From positions 67,116,066 to 67,180,065 of the forward strand of contig CM067354.1 of the NCBI GenBank assembly GCA_034190875.2: DNA of 64,000 nt. The letters run 5' to 3'. The notes under the pieces are model-generated. The model was given only the letters and a program-made list of their open reading frames with translations, was not told the DNA's origin and did no database searches. Origin of the DNA: Urechis unicinctus (taxonomy: Eukaryota > Annelida > Polychaeta > Xenopneusta > Urechidae). Shown in pieces: positions 43,348 to 55,017 of this stretch (its first letter is position 1; each line of letters opens with the position of its first letter). The translations under genes and the position numbers were made by a program.

Positions 43348-44240
43348 ATGGCAGCAAAAGCCCTACAAGGCGTTGACCAAGCTGCTGCTAAAGCGGAAGC
43401 TGCACTTCCGAAGTTAGAAATGAGCAGCCCCGAAGCCATGAGAGAGCAAGGTGGTGTGGAAGAAACAAGCTTCATAGAGGGCGTTAATAACGCCATACAA
43501 GACCTAGGTACACAAACAGACAACGAACTACCACTCAGAGAGCTTATGGGGCTTGATAAGGCTATGCAGACCCAGAGGGGTGAGCTGGTCTACAACCTAG
43601 CTAAGATAACTGAGATAGAAAGGAATATAAAACTTAAGGAAGCTAAAATGGCAAGCCTGGAGGAGGAAGGGAGGATTGATAGTCGAGCATGGAGATTTCA
43701 AGCAAATGAGCTTGCAGAGCTGCAGGACCTGCGGCGTGTCCGTGTTGAGGCTGCCTCTGAATCCGTGAACGTCTGCGAACCCAAATTAACCGCATCAGGG
43801 AAAAGATCAACAAACTTCTTAACGAGGACACAGCGCGTGCTGAGCGTGTACGCACTCTGTTCCGAGAGCAGGGTATAACAATCGCCTCCATACTCACTGC
43901 GATTGGATTGGCAATCTCGACCCTTGTAGTTGCTTTGACGGGCGGAGGAAGCACTAGTCTAACCCCGGCACCAACGCCGACGCCAGCTGATAAGCCCGGT
44001 GTAAAGGAATGGATTAAAAAACAGCTGAACTCCTTGGCAAACGTCCTGAAGGGCCTAGCCGGTGAGGCAGCAGCTGCCCTTCTAGGAATCATTGGCTCCG
44101 TCGTATCATGGCTGCTTACGTCAGCTGCAAAGGTGGCTGGTTGGATGGCAAAACATGTATGGGCCGCAGCTGTGACGGTGGGGGGAGTTATCCTCCTGAT
44201 ACTCCGTGACTTACTACGTAGCAAACCAAAGCACAGATAA
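43348..44240 (+). pseudogene. Polinton coiled-coil and membrane protein, broken
   Basis: Plus-strand gene starting MAAKALQGVDQAAAKAEAAL at 43,348. N-terminal Ala/Glu-rich helical region, then a long charged coiled-coil-like region (EIERNIKLKEAKMASLEEEG), then a hydrophobic segment, a Thr/Pro linker (SLTPAPTPTPADKPG) and further hydrophobic helices (ALLGIIGSVVSWLL, VTVGGVILLI) at the C-terminus. I recall related proteins in other invertebrate Polintons; a virion membrane or scaffold role is only a guess. About one break. Confidence 0.7.
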
Positions 44241-45576
44241 GCCTATAGCGATTCCGCCTATAATAAGAGCGGTTTTTTCATCCTCATGCGCCCCACGCAG
44301 ACCGGTCTCGGCCATAGGGGCCGGCCCTGGAGAGGAGAGTTCCTGTATCTGGCGGAGGGTCAAAGCTTCCTCTATCCGGAACCACCGGAACCGAGTTGAC
44401 ATCAGCATTGCTGCCTATCTGCTGCTCCTCAGTTGCAATGGTAATCAGATTGTTGTACCCAGCAACGTCTCCAATGGCGAGGCTCATATCAGACGGAGGC
44501 ATGTACAGGCCAGTTCCAAACACATAATCAACCTTTGAAGAGGCATTCTGGAGGACGTTCTGATACCGTCAGATAGATGACGGAATATCCACTGGGGAGT
44601 TGATGGCATCCTCAACGTTGGCCTGAAATTGCTTTTTAGCATCAAAGGACGTTCCAACACCTAGTATCTCTGAGCGGGTCTGCACCTGAGCCTCAAGAAT
44701 GGCCCATACATAGGTCCCGATGCTGTCTTTAATTCGCTCGACGCCGGTTTGTGTAAAACCCTCAGACGTGTCCAGTATGAATGTACTCCATGCCTCGTCT
44801 GCTTCAGGTCTCTGTGCTAGATGTAGAACAGCACCCATTTTCTCCTGAAAGGATTGTAGGTTACTCGCGTGAGCAAAACCTGGCTTTGTATCCTTTTCCG
44901 CCTCAAAGGCCATCCGTGTAGGGTCATAACGAACGTTTCGACCAGCAACCTTGACGACACTCCCGTAACCATACGCATCATGTGCATATAAGATACCAAG
45001 ACCACTATTAGCTACGGTTACCTTCTGGCGCCAGTCTGTGTTTAGTTGAACACCAAAGTTAGTGCAGAGTCTCTCATATGCCCTCTTGTCATATGTATTG
45101 TTATAGGGGTCATAGGCATGATCCTGAGGTAGATGCGCTTGCAGTTCTGCTAATAGGCGACGCACTGTGTAATAAAGGTGAAAGGTGTAGAGAGCTTTCT
45201 CGAGTGGAATCCCAGCCTCGAGGTGATCGTGGGATGACACGCCACAGCCGGCTGTTGCACACCACACTGCAAAGTTTAACTGGTTCTGCCAAAACTGCAT
45301 TGGATTTGTCAACCAGTCTTTTACTACTTTGTCCGCTGTTACCGGCGGCACCTTATAGTTACTGAATAGATCAGGAAACTTTGCTGTGAATGTACCACCA
45401 TTGTGAGCAACTTGAATTGTTTGTCGGGTTAGTTTATCTCCCACACCATATGAGGCTGGATACACACCGGCCGTTTCATATGTAGCTTTTCTATTGAAAC
45501 TAAAGGCTTGTTTATTCATAGTGCTATGCATCACACTCTGTCTAATGTTCATAGCGGCGACGCTGTGTCCCTGCAA
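44214..45576 (-). pseudogene. Probable virion protein of the Polinton, broken
   Basis: The longest right-half gene. The N-terminal frame starts within MNIRQSVMHSTMNKQAFSF; the exact start is uncertain among three ATGs at about 45,519-45,552, and the later ones avoid overlap with the divergent plus-strand gene. Conserved-looking blocks: AGVYPASYGVGDKLTRQTI, FWQNQLNFAVWCATAGCGVS, LYTFHLYYTVRRLLAEL, RAYERLCTNFGVQLN, and a late GTGLYMPPSDMSLAIGD; a hydrophobic segment ends the reading region. Size and position suggest a structural protein, but I cannot show a double-jelly-roll capsid fold. Two to three breaks. Confidence 0.6.
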
Positions 45577-46137
45577 AAACCTATCGACAACACTGCGGGC
45601 GATCTATGTGTTGGCCTAAGGTCAATCACGTATACTGTGGGCTGGTACAATCTAGAATCAGACGAGAGCATTGCATGGCGGTCAAGGACTTCACAAGAGC
45701 GAGGATATGCTTCATTAAAACCAGGCCTCTGGAGCTACAGCCTTCTTCAGGAGCATATTACACCATAAGGTATCGGTTTGGAGGTTGATGCTGTAAATGG
45801 GATTATTACCCTAACAGTTCCAGACAATGGGGGTGCGCACATAACAGGCGGAGTGTTAACAATGTTGGGTCTTGACGGCCTCAGTGGGGGGTGGATACCT
45901 TCAGGTACTTACACTGGTGCCCGACCCATCAACTTTAGTAACTTTAACACAATTTATGTTCACCTCAATCAAGTCAGCACCACGCACAACATGCTAGATG
46001 GTGCGCCCACTACGCTTCTTGAAGTTGTTGGCTTAGAGGGTGGCTCTTTCGGTGATATTATAACCACGAACATCACTAATCCTGTCTGTAAGCGTGTCAC
46101 TAGCGGAACAGTGCATCAGTTAAAGGTTCAGTTATGA
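45529..46137 (+). pseudogene. Putative beta-rich structural protein of the Polinton
   Basis: Plus-strand gene starting about 45,529. The N-terminal part reads LQKPIDNTAGDLCVGLRSI, and the later part has ITLTVPDNGG, GGVLTMLGLDGLSGGW and a block NTIYVHLNQVSTTHN before the end at 46,137. Alternating hydrophobic residues suggest a beta sandwich, fitting a minor virion component; this is inference. Its start lies within a few bases of the divergent minus-strand gene. About one break. Confidence 0.55.
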
Positions 46138-46202
46138 GATAATAAAGGAAGGCTATTGGATAACCATGACTTACCTGTTAGCGTTGTTCTTGAATTTACA
46201 AG

Positions 46203-46854
46203 ATGTCAATAAAAACGAGTATTTATGGACCTAGGCAAAAACCGGCAAGCACTGTTCAGGGTGCCGACCTCTCGGAATATGCCACAAAGACCTATGTAGA
46301 CTCAAAAAAAAATGGATAAAAGTGGCGGTACTATGACTGGAGACCTTGAAATGGGAGATAATAAAATCGTTCAGTTGGGAGACCCGATTTCACCGAAGGA
46401 TGCTGTTCATAAAAAGTATATTGATGCTGAATATAGACAGCAGAACAGGTACCTGAGACGATCCGTAGATGAAAAGACGAAACCACTCATTACTATATGG
46501 GCAGAAGCAAGTGGCCCCCTTCGCAGAGGATATGAGTGGTCGTTTGGCCATGGGGCTAGGGGTCGAGACTCACAAGACTGTGGATAATCCATGTTATGTA
46601 ATGGCAAGATCATTCGTATGGGGTTGTCTTCGGGTGTTGGTGCTGATACTGGTCTTATAGCAGTCGTTCCTGTTATTAATGGAACGAATCAATTGGTAGG
46701 AATAAGTAAGCCTGCTAACCAACGGGCTGTTGTAATAACTGTAGACCAGCCTTTACAGCTAGAACAAGGCAACGTTATTAACTTTTATACAACCACACAA
46801 AACAGAGGGGCGACTTGGTCTGCAGCTTCACTCCTAATTGAACTTGATATATAG
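46203..46854 (+). pseudogene. Fibre-like protein of the Polinton, broken
   Basis: Begins MSIKTSIYGPRQKPA at 46,203. Contains the phage-tail-fibre-like repeat GGTMTGDLEMGDNKI followed by PKDAVHKKYID, a motif found in many trimeric viral fibres, and a beta-rich C-terminal part (VVPVINGTNQLVGI; VITVDQPLQLEQGNVINFY). A receptor-binding or spike role is likely by analogy. About two breaks. Confidence 0.7.
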
Positions 46855-46875
46855 ACTTATGTATACAAAGACAGT

Positions 46876-47430
46876 ATGAAACAACAACCAACGACTGCAC
46901 CGTTAAATCTGGAGCCTCCTCCATGTGGTCTGGGGCACTCCTATCGGCTGAATGAGATCAGTCTTAAGAAGCATTACCTTGAGAAAGAAATTGAAAAATA
47001 TTGTGCTATGTACAAAAAATATAGGTGTGCAGTAAACTCAGTGGACGCTGTAGACACTGCTTTAGTTGCTGTGGGTATGTGTCTTGGCGCAAGTGGTGCA
47101 GGTGTAATGTCTACAGTAGTTGCCATTCCTATTGCCACAGTGTTGGGTGCTACTGGAGCCGCTTGTGGGCTACTTGTAATTGCTGGAAAATTCATCAGAA
47201 GGTGGCTGACCATTAAGTTGAAACAGCATGACGAGATCCGCATTCTCGCTCAGAGCAAATTGAATACCATTGCTGACATTGTATCGGCGGCGCTTGAAGA
47301 TGGGTATATCTCAGATGATGAGTTTAAGCTCGTTTCGGTCGAGATCACGAAATATAGTCAAATGAAAAGTGACATTAAAGCAAAATGTTTGAAAGCGGCA
47401 GAATTGCCCCCTAGACCTGCTAAGGTATGA
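46876..47430 (+). CDS. Polinton two-segment membrane protein
   Basis: 184 codons, ATG at 46,876; looks whole. A soluble N-terminal helical part (YRLNEISLKKHYLEKEIEKY) leads to an NSVDAVDTALVAVG motif and two hydrophobic segments (about residues 65-85 and 90-110), then a charged helix with KLNTIADIVSAALEDGYISD, reminiscent of an EF-hand-like or SLATT-like tail, and a basic C-terminus. I recall many uncharacterised invertebrate proteins of this type linked to Polintons. Function unknown; placed between fibre and exonuclease genes. Confidence 0.75.
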   Translation: MKQQPTTAPLNLEPPPCGLGHSYRLNEISLKKHYLEKEIEKYCAMYKKYRCAVNSVDAVDTALVAVGMCLGASGAGVMSTVVAIPIATVLGATGAACGLLVIAGKFIRRWLTIKLKQHDEIRILAQSKLNTIADIVSAALEDGYISDDEFKLVSVEITKYSQMKSDIKAKCLKAAELPPRPAKV

Positions 47431-47470
47431 ACCTGACAGTCCATTTGAAGAGTGGGGGTTGCTAGATATA

Positions 47471-48400
47471 ATGGAGGCGGCGATAAAATCTTTCTGCAAC
47501 GATCGTACTGGAGTCAAACAAAATACGGACCAGTGGGAGACCACGAGGAAGGGCTGTGTTGGAGGAAGTGACTACTCCGCTATCATAGGGCAAAACTACT
47601 TCAGCAGCTATAGCAAGAAGCTGACAAAAAAAACTAGCAACGAGGGTGTTTGCTTTAGCGCACCCTGCCTCTGGGGTACGACTTTTGAGGAGGTTGCAAT
47701 TGCGGTATTGGAGAAGGTGTACGACACCAAGGTCTACGGAAATAATATCTATATTGAGGGCGGCGCGACAGCCTACTCTCCGGATGGCTTTTGTGTGCGC
47801 CCGATCCGGCGGGCTGGAGTGGATGCTGTCTGTCTGGGGCATTCTAAGGAGGTTGTACTGCTCGAGATAAAGTGCCCCTACACTCGGAGGCCTGGGAGGG
47901 TGATTCCGAATATGTATAAGCCTCAGGTTCTGCTGGGGCTGCACCACAGTCCGGTGGCGACCATCGGCGTGTTTGTCGACTGCGTTTTCAGGTTGTGCTC
48001 TTTTGAGGACCTGGGGAGGGCTGAGGCACATAACCAGGTGTATCACAAGGATCAGAAGCAGTATATGGAGACGGTGGCTTGGGGATGGGTGTCCATTGAG
48101 GGGCTTGAAGACGGTGACTATAGCGCGAACGGAAGGTTTAATAGTTCCCTGGGATTGAAACAGGAACATCACGGTCCTTGGTTGGGAAGACCGAGTGGGA
48201 CCACGAAGAGGCCGACGGGGGCTTTCTACTGTTGGAAGCTCTTTATGATGAGATTGATAACCGCTCGTCCTGATCCCGACTTTATCGAGAAGAACGACGC
48301 TAAGGTTGTCCAGTTTATACAGGACCTCAACCCCATGAAAAATGGAACTTACAGTGACGGTCGCAGATATTTATCACTCAATGACCTCTATGGTGACTAA
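47471..48400 (+). CDS. YqaJ-like viral recombinase / exonuclease
   Basis: About 309 codons; I choose the ATG at 47,471 (MEAAIKS) because the frame upstream of it has no ATG. It looks whole. Motifs of the lambda-exonuclease/YqaJ PD-(D/E)XK family appear in order: GGSDYSAIIG, LWGTTFEEVA (first acidic residue), YSPDGF (Asp), VVLLEIKCPY (the E-x-K pair), then YKPQVLLGL with the usual Gln. The enzyme would trim DNA ends during recombination-dependent replication or genome processing. Last gene before the right inverted repeat, transcribed towards the right end. Confidence 0.88.
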   Translation: MEAAIKSFCNDRTGVKQNTDQWETTRKGCVGGSDYSAIIGQNYFSSYSKKLTKKTSNEGVCFSAPCLWGTTFEEVAIAVLEKVYDTKVYGNNIYIEGGATAYSPDGFCVRPIRRAGVDAVCLGHSKEVVLLEIKCPYTRRPGRVIPNMYKPQVLLGLHHSPVATIGVFVDCVFRLCSFEDLGRAEAHNQVYHKDQKQYMETVAWGWVSIEGLEDGDYSANGRFNSSLGLKQEHHGPWLGRPSGTTKRPTGAFYCWKLFMMRLITARPDPDFIEKNDAKVVQFIQDLNPMKNGTYSDGRRYLSLNDLYGD

Positions 48401-48428
48401 CTACTGGTGTGGGCCTATACCATAGGGG

Positions 48429-48766
48429 CTTTTGGAGCGCGTGAGTCGTTTAGAAGAGCTTATTCCTCATGGTCCTGGTGTAGAGGAGAAGGTATGGGAA
48501 TTGGAATCGAAGTATGAGGACCTTTTGGAGCGCGTGAGTCGTTTAGAAGAGCTTATTTCTCAGGGTCCTGTTGTAGATGGTTGACATTGCTGTCGCCCTC
48601 TTTAGTGGGCCTATACCATAGGGGCTGGAAGGGCTGGGCTCATATGGTATAGTATAGGGGGGAGGTGCGAGCGGTTCGCTGGCTCATATGAGCCACCCTG
48701 TATATGTGTGTTTTCTGGGTTGCTGTATTAGATTGCAGTGCTCGTACCCCCAGTCTCTATACTACT
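48429..48766 (-). repeat. Polinton right terminal inverted repeat
   Basis: 338 bp, reverse complement of 36,364-36,701. It holds on the plus strand the same coiled-coil coding segment as the left repeat. Just inside it, GGGCCTATACCATAGGGGC (about 48,411-48,429) repeats a motif found within the repeat at about 48,609. Confidence 0.93.
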
Positions 48767-48771
48767 ATATC
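48767..48771. repeat. Target-site duplication of the Polinton, right
   Basis: ATATC, matching 36,359-36,363. Confidence 0.7.
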
Positions 48772-51700
48772 AAGAGCTATACAATACACTCTGCTGTAAC
48801 CATATCGCTATAAATAGCTCCGTTCCGCTCATAAAAGTCAAAGGCACTATTAAAGATAGTCGGGTCGATAAGCTTTATACCTCATCCTAAAGCAGAACGT
48901 GGCCTCTGCGTTATAGTTACGGGAGTTTATCTCAGTAATTAATTACAGTGACGTGGACGACACACACAAATGATTGTACAAGAAACACTGGACACATGCC
49001 ACTTCCGAGCCGATGATTATGTTAGATTAAGGCACATTAACGACACTTGGCTGGCATAATCATTTAACTGTCAGTTTGGACTGGCGGCTAGTGATAGTTA
49101 TTGGTTGCCCCACCAACCACCGGCAGCTTTAAGTTAAATTTTGGGATATCGATCTTAATCGCAATCGCGCAATAGGAAAGGCGTTTCAGTTCGGTTATCA
49201 AAATAATCTGTACATATGCCCCAAAACAGCCAGCCTTTACGATCTATTCGTCGAACTGACCTAGGTTACATATTGCCTGTTATCTGATGTATCATGAACA
49301 TACTTCAGTTATGACATTGCCATCAAGGTGAATATTAAGCTCGACGGAGTAAACACATGCAATATCGCATTCTACGCGGGTCCCACAGATCATCGAGGAT
49401 CGCATCAAGGCAACATATGAAAGACAGCAAATAGTCCATGATTATGTTTATAACAATATCTGTCTTCGGAGTCTTTGACATTTACGAACCCTCATTGGCA
49501 AACGTTTGATGTCAATTATATTCCACTACACTGACACGCGTTACGCAGGACAATACGCGAAAATAACATTAAAAGCTACAGGTCACGTTTGAAAAACCAA
49601 TTGTCAATGCCCATGTTAACTTAACTAATTATGATGATATATACTTTAGATTTTCCACTTTCTGGGATCGGTATTTTACATTTGTTTTTACATCTGATCT
49701 TATGCGTCGTTGTGAAAATAAGGCCGATTAGATTAACCAGAGGTTATGATTATATGCTATACACAGGCTTCAACATGATCCTAAACGCAGATTCTAGAGG
49801 TGGATAACCGAATGCCAATACTAGAGTCAAATATCTACCGCCGATGTTTGCATTATCTCTATCCAGGCATTCACAAATGTAGCAAACGCGATTTGTGGAT
49901 TATTTTGACGGTGTTCCCCGCGGCAGTTTTTATATAACTTTTAGCCACAAGAAGTATCATCTTGACTCCGTGTTTGGTTCCAAACAATGAATAATTCACA
50001 GTCGGTCAGTATGTGAATAGCATTAGATGAGGCAAAAACATAATGTTTGACAAGGCAACGTTAACGACGAAGAGCTATAGTCTCTGATGCAGAGGTAATT
50101 AAACATCGCACGTCACGCCGAGATTACAGATGCACCAACTCAGTCTAGCTTTTCATATTTCGGCATAGGTATCGTCATGTTGTGGTACGTTGTTCATATA
50201 ACCATAGGGCACATGCTTTAGCATAGAATACCTGTATTTAATGTTCATTTAACTCCTAGACTTGATTAGAAAAAGGAGTTTAACATATAGTGCGTCCGGC
50301 AAGCTCTAAGGTTAACATATATTCCTCGATCAAGATAAACATACGTTTAATGTGTCTTGACGTTTAGAACGTTTACTGAGCAATAACCAGAGTTATCAAA
50401 ACACATACATTACAGTTGACCAGACACTAGGGTTCAAACTTTATGACGTTCCCTTGTAAGAGTAGTACATCAATGTCACTGGCATAAATTGTGGATAATA
50501 TTGATAAAAATAGATCCAGCATATCTATGCACATTCGTTATTTCTACATATATATCGTTTGAGTTAATTCCAGCGGATTGTTTTCAATTATGTTGCAGGT
50601 ACGTACAGATACCGGCGCTGTGTGATGTGTGATATATATATTGCACAACGTTTCAGGTCTCTGACGACTCAATTACGCAAGCGACCTTGCCAAAGATATA
50701 AGTGTGTATCTGTGCAACTGCAGATGCTTCTTTCCGATAATAATGCATCCGAACTCTTTCGTATTTCGCGTAAACAATTTTTTCACTTGTATTCAAATGG
50801 CAAACTATATCTTAACCCATATTATGTAATTTCAGCGCATTTATTTACTTGTAGTAAGGCGTATTAATGCCGTCTATACAGTTAGAATATTTTAGTTGGT
50901 CCTCTGTTCTGGCGATATCCAGGCGAACAGTTCAAGCGTTTGCAGCATAACGGCTGTTAACTCGCTCAAAAATATTATCGTTTACATTTGGCGAGAAAGC
51001 GTTTCATTGTTACTGGCTGTTTTTGACAATGAACTCTCTATGGTGCTGATTTGGTAACTGGTATCTAATAGCCATTATTCGGTAGAAAAGACGGACCATT
51101 ATATGTTCCGAATAGCGATTACGCTCAAAAAGGTCAAGCCGTCATGCATGCATAAATATGATAGATGGTATCGCTTAAACCACATTGCATAGTAGCCCTA
51201 CTTAGACTCATGCATTATTTGATCATCCACGCCATAGCATATTAGATTCTGGAGCACGAAGGTCGTTCGATACGATTTGCGTTAACGCATCTCTTCGCTG
51301 ACCATTGGTAATGGCGCGTGGAAAGCTTACGTTTGATCAATGTCACTTAACTAATGTTTTGTAATGGCTTGTCAATCATTTTACATTTACAGGCATCTGT
51401 TAGCATCTAATTTGGTTGATCTAAATACTGAGCACTGCTATGCGCTATATCTCCCGATGTGTTTCGTGCAAGCCTGGCAGTTCTGTGATGGAAGTGTGTA
51501 TGTATGCATCATACAAATGGTCATCACAGTAGCGTAACTGGCGCCGTCTCGCGCCATTACTTCCTGTAATTTATCTAATATATGACGCTACCTGTGTTTA
51601 AGCAATACAAGTTGTGGCGGATACATCAATCAGAAGGAAACTTTGTTAATGATAGAAAAATTAGTGTAGCAATCCAATAAGTAGCTCCCACGAACCTCAG

Positions 51701-54700
51701 ATCGAATGCAGTCTCATTCAACAAGGTTATGTGTGAATCCAAGTAAGCTGCAGTGGCTCAAGTGACTTTCTGACGTCATGTTTGACATTGCTATTATAGC
51801 TTTGCCAATTTACTATACTAGTTTCCGCATATATGGACTATTCCTCAAACAAAACAACTGACCGTCTTAGTGCCGTTCGGCCACGGACGCAACGCAGTGT
51901 TCTTACGCGCTTAGCATATAGCCCGACTTGTCTGCATCAAATAAGAATGCGTTTCGCTTGTAGTTTGGGTCTAATTCTTGCTTCATATCATCAAGCCAAA
52001 ACTTATCAAGCTCTACTGATTATGAGGCAAAGACTTTATGTGTCAATATATCTTGGCCTCGTGCCGTTAATGCTCCTTGTTAATTTCAAAACGATGTCCC
52101 TTAGTTATCAAATATATGTATGAAATTTAACTTATTTTACATTAAGACAGTGTTATTTGCAATTTGTGTGGATCGCGTATGCGAGGATGCTTTTTGGATA
52201 TTTGTTTTTTTCGAAAGCCTCTTAATTTAGCGTCGTACTATATTAAGATTCTGTACACTCGCCCGTATAACCCGAACAATTGCGAACGACTGAAAGCACT
52301 ACATGAGTGCGTCCTGCAATATCAACATCAGATGTCTGATTAGTATTAAGTGGTTTATCGTCTGTTTGGTGCGATGCATTCATCTACCCTGATGTATTGA
52401 CAAACTAAGCGCATATCATTATGCCTTTGCCGTTATTTTGCCGAGTACATCGATATAAGGACAGCATTTCTAAATAGATTGCCCAACTCGTGGCAGTACT
52501 TGGTTGTACCTGATACACACTTTTACAGCGAGGCTGACATTAAATATCTACCATAACTGCCAGTCGTAAGCTGCAGAAGGATTTTAGATAAACCTTTACA
52601 ACCGTTATATATTCCATAGCATCGGCTACGATCAATTTGTGTAGACAGATATTTAATGCTTTGCCATTTAATGTGTGCATGAGCCTTAGAGCTCAAATTT
52701 GTGAATGTAACAGCGTAGTTCGACATATCAGCGCTTGTGTAAAATGTGAATAGACAACTTTATGTGTGTTTTCTCATGAATTCAAAATCGTTACCCGACC
52801 ATCATTGTAAATTCTTGATGCGAGTATATTTATGTTAGCAGTATCATGAAGTAAATTAGTGACACTCACCGCGGAAAGAAATCAAATACCTCTTCTATGA
52901 CTACACAGTTGCTTTTTGCATTTTTCCCTTTTTCCACTCGAACTTTACTCTCTCCGAAATATAGAATTCCTTTTCACGCTCTATTTTTAGAATATGTTAA
53001 AGCCATCAGCCCTGAGAAACGAGACATACATGGAGAGCTCAACTGCTTCGTGTTTATAAACAACTGGTGGTTATGCCTTTTCCGTCATTTACTCTTTCTC
53101 TCGGTATTACGAGTTCACCACTTCACCTGCCAGCATTGTCCTGTTAAGGGCTATCAAAAAATGCCGTAGGGACCCAGGAGAGGCAATGACATTGCCTAAA
53201 ATGATCAACTTCCTGATGTGTACTATAATATGCTACTCAACAGAATCGGCAACGTTAATTAATTTAGTGCCTATATTGGCTGTGGACAGCCCGTGCATTC
53301 GCGTGTTGTACATACTAGGTGTATCAGTTGCTAGGTTGTTGCGTCAAAACATTTTATCACATCTGACAAAAAAATGCATCGGACAATTGGATCAAATTAA
53401 GCCGCCGACGATAAACTGGGATTACGACATTACTTTCTCCATAATATGCATTAGATAGATAAGATCAATTCCAATAATGTCGGATTGCTCCTATCTGGCC
53501 CCACGTAAATCAAACGGTGCTAGTCTAAAGCTGGGAAGGTACCACATTGCTAACGCCGCCCATGCTTGCTCTGATTAGTTTGTAATGTAGCACACAGTGC
53601 ATGCTCAGACTATTTAGGGGGAACATTAGTGAGCCATGACTATCCGGTATGATTTTGTCAGCGATGCATAGCGTGTGTGCGCATAACGAATCGGTCACGG
53701 AAAGGTGTTTTCTCTCAATCATATAGTCTAGTCTAGCATTGCTCAATGACGCAGTTACTGTAAGAGCAATTCTTCCATCAGCTTCTTGTTTTTTGCGACT
53801 GAAGTGTGGTTTCAATAATTGCTATACATATCGGACAGGAAATTATCAACAAACTAAGAACACCCGCGTATCTTAAAAACATTCTTATTCATTAATGTAT
53901 GCAAAGACAGTTGTTCACCCTCCGAAAGTTTGCACACGATAATTGCCTGCATGTTCCAACATAAGTTGATGGATATCACACAATGATGTTATAACATTTG
54001 TGGGATGCTTACATATTATCACTGCAGGTTGAATTATATTTGAGGCCTTAGTATATGTGTATAGCCTGTTTGTACTCAATTCAAGTCATATATTATATCC
54101 ATCAGAGTTCATATAGCTGAAACGAACAAAACTATATTCAGATTGAAAACTTGCCCCGTAATTGGAGCTTTTATTACCACGCCCCAACACCTGTTGTAGA
54201 CGCCCGCGATATTATATCCCTCCCATTGAACTCAATTTGTCGGCAACCAGGCTAAAATTTAACAAAACAATTACTCGATCACTACACTGAAGAGCCGCAC
54301 TTTATTGTATTTGGACTTGTTCTGAGAAATCATCAATTAACTATTCATTTATTGTGCTTCGATCCATGGACAGAATATTGCTGTCCAAAACGGAATCCGA
54401 AATTGGCATACGGTCGACTTTCCGATACGTTATGAGTATCGAGTAATGCAATGGAAGCCTAATTCCTTTAGAACTCAATGTATAGTACAAACGGTTGCAA
54501 CTAAAGTATCATTGAACAGGAAGTTACGCTATGTATTAATATGGCTTGTTATGAGAAAGAAACATATGAATTATTTTTGTCACGCAATAAATGCTTACTT
54601 ACAGGAAGCATACTGGGACCTATATAACAGTATTGTCCAATAATGCTGTTTTATATGACGCAGCATTAAATCCTTATTGTCCATAAATCGCCTTAAAGAC

Positions 54701-55016
54701 ACATCATATGGATCAACTTAAATTCTTACAGGTTATCATTTGTGAATATTCTTGATTTAATATCAAATAGAAACAGTTGCTGAATGCGAGGTATTCGTAG
54801 TGCTCAATATCGTTTATTGCTATGAATGATCAATGACGTTATAAACTTAACTAACGCTGTCAGCTGAACATTGTTAGATCATTCTTATAGGAATAATCCA
54901 ATATGTCATGACTCATCACAACGATGAGACCAGTCTTGACGCAATTATACCTTTAATGCTCTCATACACTACGAAAGCCATCAGATTATTAACTCACTCG
55001 CACACACATATCACCA

Positions 55017-55017
<1 letters not shown>
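48772..55017. other. Gene-free stretch right of the Polinton
   Basis: Over 6 kb without a recognisable gene, repeat family or RNA. The longest open frames (about 96 codons at 51,833-52,123 and 53,525-53,815) have no motifs. Confidence 0.5.

Larger units (their letters stand above)
36364..48766. mobile_element. Polinton/Maverick-type element, 12.4 kb, broken
   Basis: A complete-length element: 338-bp terminal inverted repeats starting AGTAGTA, a short target-site duplication, a protein-primed family B DNA polymerase and an RVE integrase, the defining Polinton pair. It is visibly more GC-rich than its flanks. Left-half genes run on the minus strand; the right half is mixed, then plus. Several genes look whole, others are broken; I estimate about ten breaks overall. 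The inverted repeats differ at about 13-14 of 338 positions, so the copy is not ancient, but no clock is available. It is shorter than the usual 15-20 kb, and no packaging ATPase or adenain-type protease was recognised. Confidence 0.92.

Noticed and set aside
44214-45576. Double-jelly-roll major capsid protein call
   Set aside because: Position and size suggest a virion protein, but I cannot see a conserved capsid signature and the gene is shorter than typical Polinton major capsid genes, so only a general label is given.
47462-48172. 236-codon minus-strand open frame
   Set aside because: Antisense shadow of the YqaJ-like exonuclease gene.
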